A stretch of DNA of 56,080 nt, taken from positions 1 through 56,080 of the forward strand of contig JAAUZV010000002.1 of assembly GCA_014804425.1 (NCBI GenBank). The letters are read 5' to 3'. How positions within the stretch are numbered: the stretch's first letter is position 1; every line of letters begins with the position of its first letter. Source of the stretch: Lachnospiraceae bacterium. GTDB lineage: Bacteria > Bacillota > Clostridia > Lachnospirales > Lachnospiraceae. Positions 26,786-35,952 of this stretch are shown here, piece after piece. The notes below the pieces were generated by a model. It was not told where the DNA came from. It searched no databases and saw only the letters and a program-made list of their open reading frames with translations. Both the position numbers and the translations under genes were made by a program.

Positions 26786-26815
26786 AGGTTATGGCAGAGA
26801 CGCAGAGATACAAAG

Positions 26816-28324
26816 ATGACAAAGAAAACAAAGACAAATAACACAACGCAATCCCTGAAGCAGGGTAAAAGCGGTGCGCAGAATACAAACGATGCACGTA
26901 AGCCCGCACTTCCGACAGCGTTCATCGATCGTATGCGGGGCATGCTCGGCGTGGAATTTCCGGCGTTTCTTGACAGTTATGAAAAAGAGAGCGCCTATGG
27001 GCTTCGCTATAATCTGCTGAAAGCAGAACGTGAACAGTTTGAGCAGACAGCGGGCATATTCCTGCTGCATGAAATTCCCTGGGCAAAAGAAGGCTATGTG
27101 TGTAAAAGAGAGCTGCATCCGGGAAAGCATGTGCTCCATGAGGCGGGAGCATACTACATCCAGGATCCGAGCGCGATGTCGGCGGCGGAGGCGCTTGGCG
27201 TACAGCCGGGCGAACGTATTTTAGATCTGTGCGCGGCGCCGGGCGGAAAGACGACGCAGCTTGCGGGCAAGTTGGATGGGAGCGGGCTTTTGGTATCCAA
27301 TGAGATCGTTCCTTCGAGGGCAAGAATCCTGTCGCAGAACGTGGAGCGCTTCGGCATCCGCAACTGTGTTGTATTGAATGAGGAGCCGTCGCGGCTTGCA
27401 GAGCATTTTCCGCGCTTTTTTCACCGGATTTTGGTGGATGCACCCTGCTCCGGCGAGGGAATGTTTCGAAAAGATGAGAACGCCCGCGCGGAATGGAGCA
27501 CGGAGCGGGTCGTGCAATGTGCCGAGCGGCAGCTTTCCATCTTGGAGAGCGCCGACCGGATGCTGAGGCCGGGCGGCATGTTACTCTATGCGACCTGCAC
27601 GTTTGCGCCGATGGAGGATGAGGGCGTGATCATACGCTTTTTAAGGCGGCATCCGGAATATGAACTGGCGGAGCTTCCTTTCTATGAGGGAATGGAGCAC
27701 GGGCGTCCCGAATGGGCGGCGGCCTATGGCGGCGTGCCGGATTTTGATACCAATAAAGAGAACGAGATCCTGCACATGGAGCGCTGCCTGCGTCTGTTTC
27801 CGCATCGGCTGACGGGGGAAGGTCATTTTTTAGCGGGACTGATAAAGCGGGGGGAACCGCATGCAGAGGATCATATGGACGAGTCCTATCCCCGTGTGCC
27901 CCGGTCAAAAAGAAAAGAGCTTCTCGCATTATGGGAGCAGTTTGCGGGTGAGACGTTTACCGTTGTGCCGGATGGCGTTCCGGTCACGTTCGGCGAACAG
28001 CTTTATCTGGTACCGCCTGAGATGCGGGATTTTAAGAATCTGAAGGTGGAGCGCGCCGGACTGCACTTGGGCGAATATAAAAAGAACCGCTTTGAACCGG
28101 CGCATGCGCTGGCGCGCGCGCTGGGCGCGCAGGACGTAGTGCGCAGCCGGGAACTATCCTTGGAGGAGGCGGAGCGCTATTTCCGGGGAGAAACCATCAT
28201 GACAAATGAAGAACTGCGCGGATGGGTTTTGCTGACCTTTGAAGGGTATGCGCTTGGCTGGGGAAAGGCAAGCGGCACCCAGATCAAAAATCATTATCCG
28301 AAAGGACTGCGTACGCTGGGGTAA
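26816..28324 (+). CDS. RsmF/RsmB-like rRNA cytosine-C5 methyltransferase
   Basis: A 502-residue Nol1/Nop2/Sun family enzyme. After a polar 35-residue start come the SAM-binding ILDLCAAPGGKTTQLA, then DAPCSGEGMFRKDE (motif IV, one active Cys) and LYATCTFAPMEDE (motif VI, catalytic Cys). The C-terminal 170 residues, with GHFLAGLIKR, FKNLKVERAGLHLGEYKK and the NHYPKGLRTLG end, fit the RsmF accessory and PUA-like domains. It methylates cytosines in 16S rRNA. A ribosome binding site is not obvious; ATG 26816 is the most upstream start. Confidence 0.9.
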   Translation: MTKKTKTNNTTQSLKQGKSGAQNTNDARKPALPTAFIDRMRGMLGVEFPAFLDSYEKESAYGLRYNLLKAEREQFEQTAGIFLLHEIPWAKEGYVCKRELHPGKHVLHEAGAYYIQDPSAMSAAEALGVQPGERILDLCAAPGGKTTQLAGKLDGSGLLVSNEIVPSRARILSQNVERFGIRNCVVLNEEPSRLAEHFPRFFHRILVDAPCSGEGMFRKDENARAEWSTERVVQCAERQLSILESADRMLRPGGMLLYATCTFAPMEDEGVIIRFLRRHPEYELAELPFYEGMEHGRPEWAAAYGGVPDFDTNKENEILHMERCLRLFPHRLTGEGHFLAGLIKRGEPHAEDHMDESYPRVPRSKRKELLALWEQFAGETFTVVPDGVPVTFGEQLYLVPPEMRDFKNLKVERAGLHLGEYKKNRFEPAHALARALGAQDVVRSRELSLEEAERYFRGETIMTNEELRGWVLLTFEGYALGWGKASGTQIKNHYPKGLRTLG

Positions 28325-28338
28325 AATGGGAGAAGGAT

Positions 28339-29262
28339 ATGGCAGAAAAACAACGGATCCGGTTAAATAAATTTTTGGCGGAGAGCGGCGTGTGCTCCCG
28401 CAGGGAAGCGGATAAGCTGATCGCAGAGGGACGGGTCGCCATCAACGGAAAGGCGGCGGGACTCGGCGCGTCAGTGCATGACGGCGTATCGGTAACGGTA
28501 AACGGAAAGCCGGTGCAGAGAAAGGATCAAAAGGTGGTGCTTGCTTACTATAAACCGGTCGGCGTTACCTGCACGGAGAAGGACCGCCATGCGGAAAAAA
28601 CGATCACGGACGTACTGCAATATCCTGTCCGCGTGACCTATGCGGGCAGATTGGATAAGGATTCCGAGGGACTCATGCTGATGACGAACGACGGAGACCT
28701 GATCCATGCGATGATGCAGGGCGCGAACCGGCATGAAAAGGAATATATCGTCAAGGTCAATAAGGAAGTGACCGATGCGCATCTGTGGACGATGACGGAG
28801 GGCGTATATCTGGAGGAATTAGAACAGCGCACCAGACCGTGCCGGATCGAGCGCATGGGAAAATACACCTGCCGCGTTGTATTGACGCAGGGGCTGAATC
28901 GTCAGATCCGCAGAATGTTTCACAAATTCGGCTACCATGTGGTGTCCATACGGCGTATCCGCGTGCTGAATATCCAATTAGGGGAGCTGCGCGCGGGAGC
29001 ATACCGCGTTGTGGAGGGCGAGGAGCTTATGGAGTTGTACAGGCAGGCGGGACTTGCGCGGGCAGGTCAGGGCCTGCAGGATTCTGTAAACGGAGCAGAA
29101 AAGAAGATGCCTGCGCAGGCAGGTCAGCGCAGTCGGATCCGCATGAACGAAACAGGAGAGGCAGAGCTTAGGCGGATGCTTAAAAGCAAGCGGACAGAGC
29201 AAAACAATCGGGATGTCGATGGAACAGGACAGACAGAAACGGAGACGGAAGGGCATGAGTGA
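28339..29262 (+). CDS. 23S rRNA pseudouridine synthase, RluF-like
   Basis: The 307-residue protein has an N-terminal S4 RNA-binding domain (IRLNKFLAESGVCSRREADKLI), then the RsuA/RluF catalytic domain: KPVGVTCT, GRLDKDSEGL with the catalytic Asp near 105, and GLNRQIRRMFHKFGY. The order and spacing match RluF. The last 65 residues, low-complexity and rich in Arg, Gln and Gly, are an extension not needed for activity. The end overlaps ligA by eight bases. GAGAAGG precedes the start. Confidence 0.9.
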   Translation: MAEKQRIRLNKFLAESGVCSRREADKLIAEGRVAINGKAAGLGASVHDGVSVTVNGKPVQRKDQKVVLAYYKPVGVTCTEKDRHAEKTITDVLQYPVRVTYAGRLDKDSEGLMLMTNDGDLIHAMMQGANRHEKEYIVKVNKEVTDAHLWTMTEGVYLEELEQRTRPCRIERMGKYTCRVVLTQGLNRQIRRMFHKFGYHVVSIRRIRVLNIQLGELRAGAYRVVEGEELMELYRQAGLARAGQGLQDSVNGAEKKMPAQAGQRSRIRMNETGEAELRRMLKSKRTEQNNRDVDGTGQTETETEGHE

Positions 29263-31282
29263 GAAGGGAAAAAAAGAACAGACAAAAGAGCGGTACGAGG
29301 AGCTTGTGACGCTGGTGAACCGCTACAATCAGCAATATCATGAGGAGAATGCTTCCGATATATCCGATTATGAATTTGATATGCTCAATCTGGAGCTGCG
29401 GGAGTTGGAAAAAGCACATCCGGAGTGGCGGAGCAAAGAGAGCCCGACCGGAAAAGTGGGCGGCGCGGTCAAGCGCGAGTCGGGCGTCAGTGTGACGCAC
29501 CGTGTTCCGATGCTCAGTATCCAGGATGTGTTTACCAAGGAGGAAGTATTAAACTGGGTGCATGAGGTGCGTGAAATGCACCCCGACGTGCTTTTTTCCG
29601 TGGAGCATAAGATTGACGGGCTTTCCATGACGCTGCGCTATGAGAACGGCGCGCTCAACCTTGCGGAGACAAGAGGAAACGGACTGATCGGAGAGGACGT
29701 GACCTTAAATGCGCGCGTGATCCCCGATGTGCAGGACACGATTGATATGGACGGCTATGTGGAGCTGCGCGGCGAGGTTTATATGACGCATGCGGATTTT
29801 GAACGCTACAATGAGGAACAGGAGCAGGCGGGAAAGCAGCTTGCGGCAAATCCGCGCAATTTGGCGGCGGGTACGCTGCGCCAGCTTGACCCTTCCGTTA
29901 CGGAAAAGCGCGGTCTTCGGATGTTTGTATTTAATGTGCAGGATGCGTCGGGCGGCGCACAGAGCGAACGGCTCATGGAGGCGCACACGCAGGGTCTTGC
30001 ACGGTTAGCGGAAGCGGGGGTTGCGGTCGTGCCGCATCGCTGCTGTAAGACAGATGAGGAAATTCTTGCCGCGATTGACGAGATCGGGGAGGCGCGCGGC
30101 GAGTATGCATATGATATTGACGGCGCGGTCGTGAAGATTGAGCAGATCGCGTATCGCAGCGATTTTCCTGCGGGAAGCAAATATTCGGCAGGACACATCG
30201 CTTATAAGTATCCGCCGGAGGAGAAGGAGGCCGTCATCGGAGAGATCGAGCTGACGGTCGGCAGGACCGGAAAAATCGCGCCGACTGCGATATTCAAGGA
30301 GCCGGTGCGGCTGTGCGGGACATGGGTCTCACGTGCAACGCTGCACAATCAGGATTATATCGATAAGCTCGGTATTGATCTGGGCGCGTCCGTGCTTGTC
30401 TATAAATCGGGAGAGATCATCCCGCGCGTCAAGGAGGTAGTGCGCTCCACGGGCAGCGTATTCCGCATTCCGAAGCGTTGTCCGGTCTGCGGCGAGGAGA
30501 TCGTTCAGGAGAGCGACACCGCCGATTATAAATGCGTCAATCCCTCCTGCCCTGCACAGCTTTTGCGCACGATCGCTTATTTTGCGGGCAGGGATGCCAT
30601 GGACATCAAAGCGCTCGGAGAGTCCTATGTGAAAATTCTGATCGAGGAAGGGTATCTCCGCGACTATACGGATATTTATTATTTGAAGGATCAGCGTGAT
30701 GAACTGATCGAGCGGAAGCTGGTCGGGAAAGAAAAAAACACGGACCGCATCTTAAAGGCGATCGAGGATTCCAAGAATAACAGCGTCGATCAGCTTTTGA
30801 CCGGGCTCGGCATTGATAATGTCGGAAAGACGACGGCAAAGGGTATCATGAGACAGTTTGCGGATATGGACGAGCTGATGGCGGCGGATTTTGAGACGCT
30901 GACCGCGATTCCCGATGTGGGACCGACCACGGCGCAGAGCATTCTTGCTTTTTTTGAAAAAGAAGCAAACAGGCAGATGATCGCGCGTTTCAAGGAGGCG
31001 GGAGTCAACATGAAATCCGCCAAGGAAGAAGGCGCGGGTACAGGCCTGTTGAATCAGACCTTTGTCATCACCGGGACGCTGCCGACGATGGAGCGGAAAC
31101 AGGCGCAGGAGCTGATCGAAAAGCATGGCGGAAAGGTGACCGGTTCGGTATCCAAAAAAACAAATTATGTTTTGGCGGGAGAGGCGGCAGGCTCGAAGCT
31201 GACAAAGGCGAACGAACTCGGCATACCGGTGCTCTCGGAGGAGGAGCTGCTTCGAATGCTTGCGGATTTTGGACAAGCGTGA
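29255..31282 (+). CDS. ligA: NAD-dependent DNA ligase
   Basis: A 675-residue ligase essential for joining Okazaki fragments. Adenylation domain: KxDG at Lys119 (SVEHKIDGLSM), ETRGNGLIGEDVT, AAGTLRQLD and AYDIDGAVVKI. Then an OB-fold (TVGRTGKIAPTAIF), a Cys4 zinc finger (CPVCGEE...CVNPSCPAQ), helix-hairpin-helix repeats (LTGLGIDNVGKTTAK, LTAIPDVGPTTAQSI) and a C-terminal BRCT domain (FVITGTLPTMERKQAQELI). I start at ATG 29255, inside the end of the previous gene and after GGAAGGG; an earlier frame opening exists. Length is normal. Confidence 0.97.
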   Translation: MSEKGKKEQTKERYEELVTLVNRYNQQYHEENASDISDYEFDMLNLELRELEKAHPEWRSKESPTGKVGGAVKRESGVSVTHRVPMLSIQDVFTKEEVLNWVHEVREMHPDVLFSVEHKIDGLSMTLRYENGALNLAETRGNGLIGEDVTLNARVIPDVQDTIDMDGYVELRGEVYMTHADFERYNEEQEQAGKQLAANPRNLAAGTLRQLDPSVTEKRGLRMFVFNVQDASGGAQSERLMEAHTQGLARLAEAGVAVVPHRCCKTDEEILAAIDEIGEARGEYAYDIDGAVVKIEQIAYRSDFPAGSKYSAGHIAYKYPPEEKEAVIGEIELTVGRTGKIAPTAIFKEPVRLCGTWVSRATLHNQDYIDKLGIDLGASVLVYKSGEIIPRVKEVVRSTGSVFRIPKRCPVCGEEIVQESDTADYKCVNPSCPAQLLRTIAYFAGRDAMDIKALGESYVKILIEEGYLRDYTDIYYLKDQRDELIERKLVGKEKNTDRILKAIEDSKNNSVDQLLTGLGIDNVGKTTAKGIMRQFADMDELMAADFETLTAIPDVGPTTAQSILAFFEKEANRQMIARFKEAGVNMKSAKEEGAGTGLLNQTFVITGTLPTMERKQAQELIEKHGGKVTGSVSKKTNYVLAGEAAGSKLTKANELGIPVLSEEELLRMLADFGQA

Positions 31283-31384
31283 TATGATGAGCGTTAGATT
31301 GAAAAATCTTTGATTTTTCAATCGGCGAGATTTGTGCTGGCGCCCAAACTCGCAAAGCGAACTTGTTCGCTTTGGTGGTGATAG
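31280..31384 (+). repeat. Promoter-hairpin repeat element, copy A
   Basis: Starts with TGATATGATGAGCGTTAG (31280-31297) overlapping the ligA stop. The TATGAT has an extended TG and a -35-like TTGCGG 17 bases before. Next is a perfect 11-base stem (ATTGAAAAATC-TTT-GATTTTTCAAT) and CGGCGAG, then a second hairpin AAAGCGAAC-TT-GTTCGCTTT. Compare 48008-48105. Confidence 0.55.
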
Positions 31385-31433
31385 CATGGACGATTAGCGT
31401 GAGAAGAAAAAAGAGGAAAGGCAGGCGTTAACT

Positions 31434-32339
31434 ATGCCGATTAAGACACAGAGTAAGCTGCCGGCAAAAGAAATACTGGAAAATGAGAATATATTTGTGA
31501 TGGATGAAAACCGCGCGAGCCATCAGGACATCCGCCCGCTTCAAGTGGGAATCTTAAACCTGATGCCGTTAAAAGAGGACACGGAGCTGCAGCTTCTGCG
31601 CGCGTTTTCCAATACCCCGCTGCAGGTGGATGTTACGTTTGTCAATGTGCGGACGCATATTGCACAGAATACGCCGCAGAGTCATTTGAACCAGTTTTAT
31701 ACGACCTTTGATGAGATCGAAGGTCGGAATTTTGACGGGTTCATCATTACCGGAGCGCCGGTAGAGCAGATGGAATATGAGGAAGTCGATTATTGGCAGG
31801 AGCTTTGCCATATCATGGATTGGACAACGACTCATGTGACGAGCACGCTGCATATCTGCTGGGGTGCGCAGGCGGGGCTTTATCACCATTACGGAATCCA
31901 GAAGCATCTGCTTGACCAAAAACTGTTCGGCATTTATCCGCATCACGTGATGAATCGGAAGATTCCGCTTGTCAGAGGCTTTGACGACATATTCATGGCA
32001 CCGCACTCCAGACATACGGAAATCCATGCGGGGGATGTCAGAAACTGTTCGGAGCTTACGGTACTGGCGGAGTCCGATGAAGCGGGAATCTATCTGTTGA
32101 TGGCAAAGCAGGGCGCACAGGTTTTTGTGATGGGGCATCCTGAATACGATCGTGTGACATTGGATAAGGAATACCGCCGGGATCTGGAGCGGGGGCTGCC
32201 GATCACGGTACCGAAAAATTATTATCCCGAGGATGATCCCTCCTTAAAACCGAATTTACAATGGAGGGCACATTGTAACATCCTTTACAGCAATTGGCTG
32301 AATTATTATGTTTATCAGCAGACGCCGTATGAGTGGTAG
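31434..32339 (+). CDS. metA: Homoserine O-acetyltransferase (MetA family)
   Basis: The 301-residue enzyme starts methionine synthesis by acylating homoserine. Active-site Cys142 (LHICWGAQAGL), His235 and Glu237 (GHPEY) align in number with E. coli MetA. Position 111 is Glu (GAPVEQMEYE); family knowledge links Gly111 to succinyl-CoA and Glu111 to acetyl-CoA use, so this is predicted to be an acetyltransferase. It has AGGAAAGG upstream. Transcription may start in the repeat element after ligA. No S-box or methionine T-box is visible ahead of it. Confidence 0.93.
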   Translation: MPIKTQSKLPAKEILENENIFVMDENRASHQDIRPLQVGILNLMPLKEDTELQLLRAFSNTPLQVDVTFVNVRTHIAQNTPQSHLNQFYTTFDEIEGRNFDGFIITGAPVEQMEYEEVDYWQELCHIMDWTTTHVTSTLHICWGAQAGLYHHYGIQKHLLDQKLFGIYPHHVMNRKIPLVRGFDDIFMAPHSRHTEIHAGDVRNCSELTVLAESDEAGIYLLMAKQGAQVFVMGHPEYDRVTLDKEYRRDLERGLPITVPKNYYPEDDPSLKPNLQWRAHCNILYSNWLNYYVYQQTPYEW

Positions 32340-32402
32340 CAGAAGATTTTTTGTCAGAATATGAAACCCCAAAATACTAAAAACGGAAAATCTTAGAATA
32401 AT

Positions 32403-32431
32403 TTGCCAAATTTGGCTGGTTATGGTATGAT
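32403..32431 (+). promoter_or_regulatory. Promoter of phosphodiesterase gene with overlapping palindrome
   Basis: TTGCCA (32403-32408), 17 bases, TATGAT (32426-32431). GCCAAATTTGGC (32405-32416), a perfect 12-base palindrome, overlaps the -35 box. Downstream, TTTCCCAT and ATGGGAAA (about 32451-32480) can form a hairpin just before the ribosome binding site. Confidence 0.55.
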
Positions 32432-32496
32432 TTTCTGTGACTGAGAAAAGTTTCCCATGATGTTTTATTTGATGGGAAATTTAAGGGAGGGTACGG

Positions 32497-34800
32497 ATGA
32501 TAGAGGTATTTGCGGGGGTCTGCCTTTCATTGGCATTGACGTTAATGATAGGAATGATCGTACTGAAAAGAGTCAAAAATGCGGTCACGCCATCCATCCG
32601 TTATTTGTTTGCAATGGCGGCGATCACGATCGTCGGCTATGTGACTGCAGTGATCGTGCAGGATCAGCGTGCGGCGACGCTCGCATATGGGTTGTATTTT
32701 GCGTTCACGGACTGGCTCGTGATCGTTTTACTGATGTATGCGGAAAAATACACGGAGATCGTGCGCAGAAACAGAGTGGGCAAGATTCTCATTTATGCCG
32801 GAGCGCTTTTAGACACGGTTTCCATGGTCGTGAATGTGTTTACGCACCATGTATTTAAGGTGGAGCAGACGGAGCTGCTCATCGGAGGAGAAAGTTATTT
32901 TGCGGTTGCGGATAAGCAGCCGATGTATCGTGTACACTTAGCGATTGTGTATACGCTTGTTGTTTTGGTTTTGGTGCTCCTGATCGTGAAGGTCAGGCAG
33001 ACTTTGAAGCTGTACAGAAGAAAATATCGCATGGTATTATATTCTTTTGTATGTGTGTTAGTGCTAAATGTCGGATATCGTTTTACGAAATTTTCACTTG
33101 ATATTTCCGTGATTGCCTATAGCTTGATCGCAATCGCAGTCTGTTATTTTTCTCTGTTTTATGTTCCCAAAATTATTGTAGTACGCCTGTTATCTTTCGT
33201 TGTGAGAGAAATGGAAGGCGGTATCATGTGCTTTGACCTGGAGGGAAAATGCGTGTATGCCAATCAAATGGCATATCGTCTGCTCCAAGTGACGGAAAAG
33301 GTCAAAAACGGAAGTATGGAGCGTTTCTTTGCCGAGTGGCTTGCGGGAAAGCAGGCGGGGGAGCTTGAGGACCGGACATGGCATGAGGAATATACGATTG
33401 ATGGGGAAGTTCGATATTTTGAGTCGAAGTTCAGGAGGCTGTTAGACGAAGATAAGAATTATGTCGGGTGTTATTTTTTGATGCAGGACCGAACGGAGGA
33501 ACTGCGTAAGATCGAGTACGAACGTTATCGTGCAACTCATGATGAGTTGACCGGAATTTATAATAAGACCGGATTTTATGAAGCAGTAAGGGAAAAGCTG
33601 AATCAGGAGCCGGAGCGCAGGCGTTATATGATCTGCTCCGATATTAAGGATTTTAAGCTGGTAAACGAACTGTTCGGTTTAGAGCAGGGAGACCGGGTTT
33701 TGAAGCGGATCGCGGAGATTCTGGGGAGAGAAGCCCTGGAGGGAAGCGTTTACGGAAGGTTGAGCGGGGATCGCTTTGCAATCTGTCTCTACGAAGAAAA
33801 TTTCCGGGAATGGCTGTTTAACGACTACATAAAGGAACTGGCAACGATGGTGCCGAGCGCGGTTTATCGGATGCATATCCATGTCGGTGTCTACCCGATC
33901 ACGGAGCCGGATTTGGAAGTCAGCGTTATGTGCGACAGGGCGCACCTTGCCGTACAAACAGTGAAAGATGATTATCAGAGAGTCGTTGTTTATTATGACG
34001 ATGCGATCAGCGACGCAATGCAGCATGAGAGAATGCTGATCGGAGAGTTTGACACGGCGATCAGTGAGGGACAGTTTACGATCTTTGTACAGCCTCAGGT
34101 TGCAAGGACGGGAGAGCTTCTTGGCGGAGAAGCACTGGTGAGATGGAATCATCCGCAGAGAGGAATGGTTCCGCCCGGTGATTTTATTCCCGTATTTGAG
34201 CGGACCGGATTTATTCATAAGCTTGACCGCTATGTGTGGGAGCTTGCCTGCAAACAGTTAAAACAGTGGAAAGAGCAGGGGAAGGGGCATCTGCATCTTT
34301 CCGTTAATATCTCACCGAAGGACTTTTATAATGTGGATATCTATGAAACGTTCACCGGACTGGTTGAAAAATATCAGATCGATCCCAAGATGCTGAAACT
34401 GGAGATTACCGAAACGGCGATCATGGAAGGTTTGAAGCAGCAGCTTTCTCTGTTAGAGCGGTTAAGGTCATATGGCTTTGAGATTGAGATTGACGATTTC
34501 GGCAGCGGTTATTCCTCGTTGAATACGCTGAAAGATATTGCGGTCGATGTAGTAAAACTGGATATGGGCTTCTTAAGCAAGACGGAGCACGGTGACCGGA
34601 GCAGAACGATCATGAATGCGATGATCGCTATGTCGAAGCAGTTGGGACTTACCGTTGTTGCGGAGGGTGTTGAGACAGAAGAACAGGTGGCATATCTGAC
34701 AGACGCCGGATGCGATATTTTCCAAGGCTATTATTTCTCTAAGCCGCTCAAAGTCAGTGATTTTGAGGCAAAATATGAATCGGAGCTTTCTGCGGGATAA
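32497..34800 (+). CDS. Membrane c-di-GMP phosphodiesterase with degenerate GGDEF domain
   Basis: A 767-residue signalling protein: seven membrane helices (1-225), a PAS-like domain (about 235-335), GGDEF domain (about 345-510) and EAL domain (about 515-760). The GGDEF motif reads SGDRF (near 424), so cyclase activity is unlikely; it may bind GTP. The EAL domain has all the main residues: EALVRW, NISPKDF, LEITETAIM, IDDFGSGYSSL, KLDMGF, AEGVETEEQ and FQGYYFSKP. It likely degrades c-di-GMP in response to a membrane signal. GGGAGGG lies nine bases upstream. A terminator shared with the opposite gene follows. Confidence 0.92.
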   Translation: MIEVFAGVCLSLALTLMIGMIVLKRVKNAVTPSIRYLFAMAAITIVGYVTAVIVQDQRAATLAYGLYFAFTDWLVIVLLMYAEKYTEIVRRNRVGKILIYAGALLDTVSMVVNVFTHHVFKVEQTELLIGGESYFAVADKQPMYRVHLAIVYTLVVLVLVLLIVKVRQTLKLYRRKYRMVLYSFVCVLVLNVGYRFTKFSLDISVIAYSLIAIAVCYFSLFYVPKIIVVRLLSFVVREMEGGIMCFDLEGKCVYANQMAYRLLQVTEKVKNGSMERFFAEWLAGKQAGELEDRTWHEEYTIDGEVRYFESKFRRLLDEDKNYVGCYFLMQDRTEELRKIEYERYRATHDELTGIYNKTGFYEAVREKLNQEPERRRYMICSDIKDFKLVNELFGLEQGDRVLKRIAEILGREALEGSVYGRLSGDRFAICLYEENFREWLFNDYIKELATMVPSAVYRMHIHVGVYPITEPDLEVSVMCDRAHLAVQTVKDDYQRVVVYYDDAISDAMQHERMLIGEFDTAISEGQFTIFVQPQVARTGELLGGEALVRWNHPQRGMVPPGDFIPVFERTGFIHKLDRYVWELACKQLKQWKEQGKGHLHLSVNISPKDFYNVDIYETFTGLVEKYQIDPKMLKLEITETAIMEGLKQQLSLLERLRSYGFEIEIDDFGSGYSSLNTLKDIAVDVVKLDMGFLSKTEHGDRSRTIMNAMIAMSKQLGLTVVAEGVETEEQVAYLTDAGCDIFQGYYFSKPLKVSDFEAKYESELSAG

Positions 34801-34818
34801 AGGCAATTTATGCGGATT

Positions 34819-34852
34819 AAAAAAGCACGTGTATTATAACACGTGCTTTTTT
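34819..34852. terminator. Bidirectional terminator between phosphodiesterase and DtxR-type genes
   Basis: AAAAAAGCACGTGT pairs with ACACGTGCTTTTTT around ATTATA. It works for both strands and its minus-strand arm includes the last codons of the repressor gene. Confidence 0.9.
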
Positions 34853-35196
34853 AATGCCTCAAAGCTTTCCGCACTGATCACATGCTCAATACGGCAGGCG
34901 TCCTCGGTCGCGATCTTTTCGGGAACGCCAAGCTTGCACAGCCATGCGGAGAGCAGCTCGTGACGCTCGTAGATCATTTCGGCAATTCCCTGTCCGGATT
35001 CGGTCAGATAGATAAAACCGGCATCCGTCACGGTAATATGGTGTTTTTCCCGCAGGTTCTTCATGGCAATGCTGACGCTTGATTTCTTAAAGCCAAGCTC
35101 GTTGGCAATGTCAACAGAACGCACAACCGGAAGCTTTTTACTCAGGATCAGGATGGTTTCCAAATAGTTTTCTGCGGATTCATTTGTTGCAGGCAT
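34834..35196 (-). CDS. DtxR/MntR-family metal-dependent repressor
   Basis: A 120-residue regulator: winged helix (SAENYLETILILSKKLPVVRSVDIANELGFKKSSVSIAMKNL, in two helices) and a dimerisation domain with metal ligands YERHELLSAWL and CRIEHVIS. No SH3-like third domain. It is divergent from feoA, so it most likely represses the iron uptake genes when Fe(II) is abundant. I start at the ATG ending at 35196, preceded by AAAGGA; a longer frame extends to 35265. The gene end is inside the terminator hairpin. Confidence 0.9.
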   Translation of the reverse strand: MPATNESAENYLETILILSKKLPVVRSVDIANELGFKKSSVSIAMKNLREKHHITVTDAGFIYLTESGQGIAEMIYERHELLSAWLCKLGVPEKIATEDACRIEHVISAESFEALKKHVL

Positions 35197-35283
35197 AATG
35201 TTTCCTTTCAATAGTAAACTTTTTCTCAGTATAACACGCACAGAGCATTTTTTCAAATGGAACAAAAATTTTGCAAAAAATTA

Positions 35284-35328
35284 TTGACATCTAATGTGAG
35301 TTTGAATATACTAACCTTGGAAAGGTTA
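35284..35328 (+). promoter_or_regulatory. feo promoter with candidate metal-repressor operator
   Basis: TTGACA (35284-35289), 17 bases, TATACT (35307-35312). TAACCTT-GGA-AAGGTTA (35312-35328) is a perfect inverted repeat starting at the -10 box and covering the transcription start, a typical operator site for the adjacent DtxR-type repressor. Confidence 0.75.
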
Positions 35329-35366
35329 AACATACTGGACAAAGCGCGTGGAAAGAAGGTGGAGAT

Positions 35367-35576
35367 ATGCCGTTATCTATGGCGAGAGAAGGAGAACCAT
35401 ATACCGTCAAAAAGGTCGGCGGAAAAGAGGACACACGCAGATTTATTGAGAACCTTGGTTTTGTTGCAGGGAGCGTTGTCACCGTGGTTTCAGAAATCGG
35501 CGGAAATCTGATCGTCAATGTCAAAGAAGCACGGATCGCGATCGGGAAAGATATGGCGAATAAGATCATGGTATAG
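35367..35576 (+). CDS. feoA: FeoA domain protein 1
   Basis: A 69-residue SH3-like protein with the FeoA pattern: RFIENLGFVAGSVVTVVSEIGGNLIVNVKEARIAIGKDMANKIMV, shown here as consecutive strands. FeoA proteins help the ferrous iron transporter FeoB. GGTGGAG precedes the start. It is the first gene after the iron-regulated promoter. Confidence 0.9.
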   Translation: MPLSMAREGEPYTVKKVGGKEDTRRFIENLGFVAGSVVTVVSEIGGNLIVNVKEARIAIGKDMANKIMV

Positions 35577-35639
35577 TCGTCAGACATGATACTGCGCCCG
35601 AAGGGGCATGCTATGATAGGTAAAACAGGAGGATGGAAC

Positions 35640-35861
35640 ATGAAAACGTTAAAGGAAGTTGCATGCGGACAGACCGTGACGGTAAAAAAGCTGACGGGAA
35701 CGGGTCCGGTAAAAAGACGCATTATGGATATGGGAATCACGAAAGGAGTCAGCGTCTATGTCAGAAAGGTGGCCCCGCTCGGTGATCCGGTCGAGGTAAC
35801 GGTCAGGGGATATGAGCTTTCGCTCAGAAAAGCGGATGCGGAAATGATCGAAGTGGAATAA
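35640..35861 (+). CDS. feoA: FeoA domain protein 2
   Basis: A 73-residue FeoA: LKEVACGQTVTVKKL, GPVKRRIMDMGITKG, VRKVAPLGDPVEVTVRGYELSLRK. CAGGAGG seven bases before ATG 35640 selects this start among three in-frame ATGs. Two tandem FeoA genes are common in Clostridia. FeoB follows after 91 bases. Confidence 0.92.
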   Translation: MKTLKEVACGQTVTVKKLTGTGPVKRRIMDMGITKGVSVYVRKVAPLGDPVEVTVRGYELSLRKADAEMIEVE

Positions 35862-35952
35862 ATTTTTTTTACACAATAGTTAGTAATGACTAATAAAAAG
35901 AAGTTATAGGTAACAAAAAGAAGTTTCAAATAACAGAAAAGGAGTAAGAGCG

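Noticed and set aside
31283..31433. SAM riboswitch in front of metA
   Set aside because: The hairpins do not follow the S-box core pattern, and they match the repeat element at 48008 instead.
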